From Pontiellaceae bacterium (GTDB lineage: Bacteria > Verrucomicrobiota > Kiritimatiellia > Kiritimatiellales > Tichowtungiaceae), in contig JALOTS010000014.1 in assembly GCA_025457785.1 (NCBI GenBank), forward strand, positions 1 through 15,780: a stretch of DNA of 15,780 bases, given 5' to 3'. The notes beneath the pieces are model-generated. The model saw only the letters and a program-made list of their open reading frames with translations, was not told the origin of the DNA and made no database searches. Of this stretch, positions 12,591 to 15,780 are shown in pieces (within the stretch, counting starts at the first letter, position 1; every line of letters begins with the position of its first letter). Made by a program: the position numbers and the translations under genes.

Positions 12591-15500
12591 ATGAATGAAA
12601 ATGAAATGAAGATATGGAGAGACCGGATTCACCACTTTCACCGCCGGATTTCCTCGGCAATTCTTCGCGATACCGTTCTGTTGCGGGCCGAGTTCCGTCA
12701 CTGTGCTCAGCCGGTGTCGTTTGAGTCGCGTCTGGAGGGGGTGTATCAGCCGATCGAAGAGGGCGGGGTGTGGGGACATACCTGGGAGAGCGCCTGGTTC
12801 CATTTAACGGGAAAAGTTCCTCAGCATTGGGCCGGATTAACCGTGTCCGCGCAACTGGATTTCAATGGCGAAGGAGCGGTTTTCAAACCGGACGGCGGAA
12901 TTTTACAAGGCATTACCAACGGGTCGATTTTTGATCCGGTTTTTATCCGGGATATCGTTCAGCTTCTGAAATCGGCCCGAGGTGGTGAGACGGTGGATTT
13001 ATGGGTTGAAACTGCCGCAAACGGCCTGTTCGGTGTGCTGCGGACTCCGGATCTTCCTCTTGGCGATTCGAAACGTTACGGCTTTTATGCGGCCAAAGTG
13101 AACCGCATGCGGTTGTGCGTTGTGGATCACACGATGCGGGCATTGCAGCAGGATCTTCAGGTTTTACGCGAACTGCTCAAAGTCCTTCCGCCGAACGGCG
13201 TTCGATACGCCCGGATTCTGCGATGCCTGAGCAGGGCTGCCGATGTCTTCGGCGATAATCCGGCGAATGCCGAACGCTGCCGCGACATGTTGAAGCAGGA
13301 GCTGCTGATGCCGGCAGAAGCCTCCGCGCTGACAGCGTATGCGGTGGGTCATGCGCATATTGATACGGGCTGGCTCTGGCCGGTTCGGGAAACGATCCGT
13401 AAGTGCGGCAGGACGTTTGCCAATCAGTTGCGTCTGATCGAGCGGTACCCCGGCTATGTGTTTGGCGCATCTCAGCCGCAGCATTATGTCTTTGTTAAAA
13501 CGCATTACCCGGAACTGTATGAACAGGTGCGTGCCCGTGTGGCGGACGGCCGCTGGGAGTGTCAGGGCGCGATGTGGGTCGAGGCCGACTGTAATATTAT
13601 CAGCGGCGAGTCGATGGTGAGGCAGATTCTGCACGGCAAAAACTTTTTCCGCGACGAGTTCAGCGTGGAGGTGAAAAACGTTTGGCTTCCCGATGTGTTC
13701 GGCTACTCCGCATCGATGCCGCAGATGCTCCGGAAGGCCGGGATCGAGTTTTTTGTAACGCAAAAAATCTCATGGAATCAGGTTAATCAGTTTCCTCACA
13801 CCACCTTTAAATGGCGGGGAATTGATGGTTCCGAGGTGATTACGCACTTTCCGCCGGAAGGCAACTATAACAGTCCGTTGGGTCCGGAAACACTGTGCCG
13901 GGGTGCCGAAAAGTTTCAGGAAAAAGGATACATTCCGGGTTTTCTTTCGCTTTTTGGAATCGGTGACGGTGGTGGCGGGCCGCACGAAGAGCATATTGAG
14001 CGCGGATTGCGGCAGGCGAATCTGGAAGGGTCGCCGAAGGTTCAGTTCGGTCATGCGCAGCAGTTTCTCGATACGCTGCCAGCGTATTCGGATGAGATGC
14101 CGGTCTGGTCAGGTGAACTTTATCTCGAGATTCATCGCGGCACGCTCACGACGCAGGCGCGAACCAAGCGCAACAACCGCCTGCTCGAAAACCGTCTGCG
14201 TCAGGTGGAATACCTTTGTTCTCTGGGCCGGCTTGCCGACTATCCGCAGGCTGAGCTGGACCGGATTTGGAAACGGGTCATGATTAATCAATTTCACGAC
14301 ATTATTCCGGGATCGAGCATCAGGCTGGTTTATGAACAGACCGAGCGCGAGCATGGCGAATGTTTGGCCGAGTGCGATCAATTGATCCGGCAGTCTGCCT
14401 CCGGGTTGTTCGATCCGGACTGCCAGTCGCTGGTTCTCGTCAATGTTTTATCGTACGACTATCAGCGTCCGGTCGTTTTGCCGGAATCCTGGAACGACTG
14501 TTCGATCCGCATGGATGGAACCGAACTGGCTGTGCAAATCGAAAAGGGGCGTCCTGTTGTACTCGTATCGATTCCGGCTCACGGGAGTGTGACGTTAACA
14601 AAACAGGCTGCGGTATTGCCTGCAGAGCGGCCGCAAAATAACGCGCTGATTCTGGAAAATGATCTGGTGAGCTATGAGTTTGCTGCGGATGGACGGCTGA
14701 CAGCGGCTTGGGATAAAGAGTGCAACCGGGCTATTTTGGCCTCCGGCGGCTTCGGTAATGTGTTCACGATGTATGTCGATCTTCCGAACCAGTACGATGC
14801 CTGGGATATTGATGACGGGTATGCCAACATGGTGCTGGAGCATGCTGCCGCCTGCTCGGTTCGCTGTGTTGCCGATGGCTCGGTTCGCCGCTCGCTGCAC
14901 TTTGATCTGACGATTGGCAAATCGACGATTTCTCAAACCGTTCATTTGGCGAAAAACAGTAAACGGCTGGATTTTGAAACGTCTGTTGATTGGCGTGAAA
15001 CACATCATATGCTGCGGACGGCGTTTGCAGTCAATGTGATGTCCGACCGTGCGACTTGCGATATTCAGTACGGTTATGTTGAGCGCCCGACCCACCGGAA
15101 CACAAGCTGGGATGCGGCAAAATTTGAGGTGACGGCGCAACGCTATGTGGATCTGTCGGGCAATGACTACGGGGTCGCACTGCTGAATGACTGCAAGTAC
15201 GGGCATAAGCTTCATGACAAGGTAATTGATTTAAATCTGCTGCGTTCGCCGACCGATCCCGACCCGGACGCGGATCAGGGAATGCATCTGCTGACCTACA
15301 GTCTGCTGCCGCACGCAGGCCGCATGATTGATTCAACTGTGCAGGCTGAAGCCGCGCAGTTGAATATGCCGCCGGTTTGTTTGGATGCGTTTCGCGACAG
15401 CGGCAGATGCCGTTTGCCTGTCCGGATCAGCGGAGCGGGGGTGTCGCTGGAGGTTGTTAAGAAGGCTGAAAAAGAAAGCAGCCTGATTCTGCGGCTGGTC

Positions 15501-15671
15501 GAAACACGCGGCTGCCGCGGTTTCTGCGAAATTTCGCCGGTTGAAGGCGGCACCGTGCTGGTTGAAACCGATTTGATGGAGTGGAACGACGAGGTTCCGG
15601 CGGCACTTGCTGCTCCGGTTCAGATTGCTTTCAACCCGTTTGAAATAAAGACCTTTAAACTGCGGCGGTAA
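12591..15671 (+). CDS. alpha-mannosidase, glycoside hydrolase family 38
   Basis: The enzyme removes alpha-linked mannose by a retaining, zinc-dependent mechanism. The 1026-residue product is of normal length for the cytosolic/class II branch. Visible features: an N-terminal beta-rich region (1-240), the catalytic barrel beginning at GHAHIDTGWLWP with zinc ligands H256 and D258, WLPDVFGYSASMPQ with the nucleophile and zinc ligand D368, and NQFHDIIPGSS with zinc ligand H569. The C-terminal beta domains run from about 620 to the end, with HMLRTAFAV, QYGYVERPTH and the closing FNPFEIKTFKLRR all typical of the family. No signal peptide is seen, so it probably acts in the cytoplasm on imported oligosaccharides. 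ATG 12591 has GAGG at 12581-12584. Its last 17 bases overlap the end of the convergent MBL-fold gene. Confidence 0.96.
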   Translation: MNENEMKIWRDRIHHFHRRISSAILRDTVLLRAEFRHCAQPVSFESRLEGVYQPIEEGGVWGHTWESAWFHLTGKVPQHWAGLTVSAQLDFNGEGAVFKPDGGILQGITNGSIFDPVFIRDIVQLLKSARGGETVDLWVETAANGLFGVLRTPDLPLGDSKRYGFYAAKVNRMRLCVVDHTMRALQQDLQVLRELLKVLPPNGVRYARILRCLSRAADVFGDNPANAERCRDMLKQELLMPAEASALTAYAVGHAHIDTGWLWPVRETIRKCGRTFANQLRLIERYPGYVFGASQPQHYVFVKTHYPELYEQVRARVADGRWECQGAMWVEADCNIISGESMVRQILHGKNFFRDEFSVEVKNVWLPDVFGYSASMPQMLRKAGIEFFVTQKISWNQVNQFPHTTFKWRGIDGSEVITHFPPEGNYNSPLGPETLCRGAEKFQEKGYIPGFLSLFGIGDGGGGPHEEHIERGLRQANLEGSPKVQFGHAQQFLDTLPAYSDEMPVWSGELYLEIHRGTLTTQARTKRNNRLLENRLRQVEYLCSLGRLADYPQAELDRIWKRVMINQFHDIIPGSSIRLVYEQTEREHGECLAECDQLIRQSASGLFDPDCQSLVLVNVLSYDYQRPVVLPESWNDCSIRMDGTELAVQIEKGRPVVLVSIPAHGSVTLTKQAAVLPAERPQNNALILENDLVSYEFAADGRLTAAWDKECNRAILASGGFGNVFTMYVDLPNQYDAWDIDDGYANMVLEHAAACSVRCVADGSVRRSLHFDLTIGKSTISQTVHLAKNSKRLDFETSVDWRETHHMLRTAFAVNVMSDRATCDIQYGYVERPTHRNTSWDAAKFEVTAQRYVDLSGNDYGVALLNDCKYGHKLHDKVIDLNLLRSPTDPDPDADQGMHLLTYSLLPHAGRMIDSTVQAEAAQLNMPPVCLDAFRDSGRCRLPVRISGAGVSLEVVKKAEKESSLILRLVETRGCRGFCEISPVEGGTVLVETDLMEWNDEVPAALAAPVQIAFNPFEIKTFKLRR

Positions 15672-15780
15672 CGCTGCAGTTTTGCTGCATGAAAAAGTTG
15701 GTTTTCTTTTCGCAGCCGATGGTGGTGCTTTCGTTGTGGCCGGGATAAACGGTGACTTCATCGGGCAGGGCGGCCAGCCG
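15655..15780 (-). CDS. C-terminal end of an MBL-fold metallo-hydrolase (partial)
   Basis: Reading from the right edge of the window leftward, 41 codons run to a TAA at 15655-15657. The product includes LPDEVTVYPGHNESTTIGCEKKTNFFM, here cited in parts: the VYPGHN strand-turn carries the last metal-binding histidine of the glyoxalase II-like metallo-beta-lactamase fold, and TTIGCEKKTNFF matches the TTIGxEKxxNPFL ending of that family. Such proteins hydrolyse thioesters or related substrates with a di-metal centre. The remainder of the gene lies outside the window. It converges on the mannosidase gene and the two stop-codon ends overlap by 17 bases. Confidence 0.78.
   Translation of the reverse strand, partial: RLAALPDEVTVYPGHNESTTIGCEKKTNFFMQQNCSVTAAV

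Overview
The window is 15.8 kb of bacterial chromosome, dense and of moderate to high GC. It carries house-keeping genes (queuosine precursor synthesis, fmt), a sigma-54 type two-component pair, a GH38 alpha-mannosidase and a glycosyltransferase of the GT-C type. It also holds a four-helix-bundle (S23-type) gene and many short-period intergenic repeats. This mix is what I would expect from a PVC-group bacterium (Kiritimatiellota or Verrucomicrobia-like), but that assignment is an impression and rests on no marker gene.

Layout. Positions 2-313 (+) hold the end of a PD-(D/E)XK nuclease protein. Positions 363-1023 (+) hold the wreck of a type I-E CRISPR-Cas locus: the first half of cse2, an out-of-frame scrap that looks like the very end of cas1, a complete cas2e, a short AT-rich stretch in the leader position and one single CRISPR repeat. 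Positions 3134-1082 (-) hold queE-queC-queD for the route from the QueD substrate to preQ0, with an eight-unit octamer array between queE and queC. Positions 3391-4566 and 6137-7489 (+) hold a PAS histidine kinase and an NtrC-type regulator. The two are separated by a 1.57 kb segment bounded at both edges by heptanucleotide arrays in inverted orientation. That segment contains the four-helix-bundle gene, a third heptad array, other short repeats and a small membrane-protein gene. Positions 7561-10399 (+) hold a GT-C membrane protein followed 13 bases later by fmt. Positions 10774-12393 (+) hold an exported, membrane-anchored protein made of two nearly identical 199-residue domains. Positions 12591-15671 (+) hold the GH38 alpha-mannosidase, and 15780-15655 (-) hold the end of an MBL-fold hydrolase that converges on it.

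How it fits together. The que genes form a biosynthetic unit feeding tRNA queuosine (or preQ0-derived DNA modification). The kinase and regulator probably form one phosphorelay whose genes were pushed apart by the repeat-bounded segment. The mannosidase and the duplicated, predicted jelly-roll surface protein could serve glycan use, but this is only suggested by proximity.

The two most notable items are the collapsed I-E CRISPR locus (deletion fusion plus one solitary repeat beside an intact cas2) and the inverted heptad arrays framing the kinase/regulator insert. A 31-base interspersed motif recurs in several intergenic gaps.
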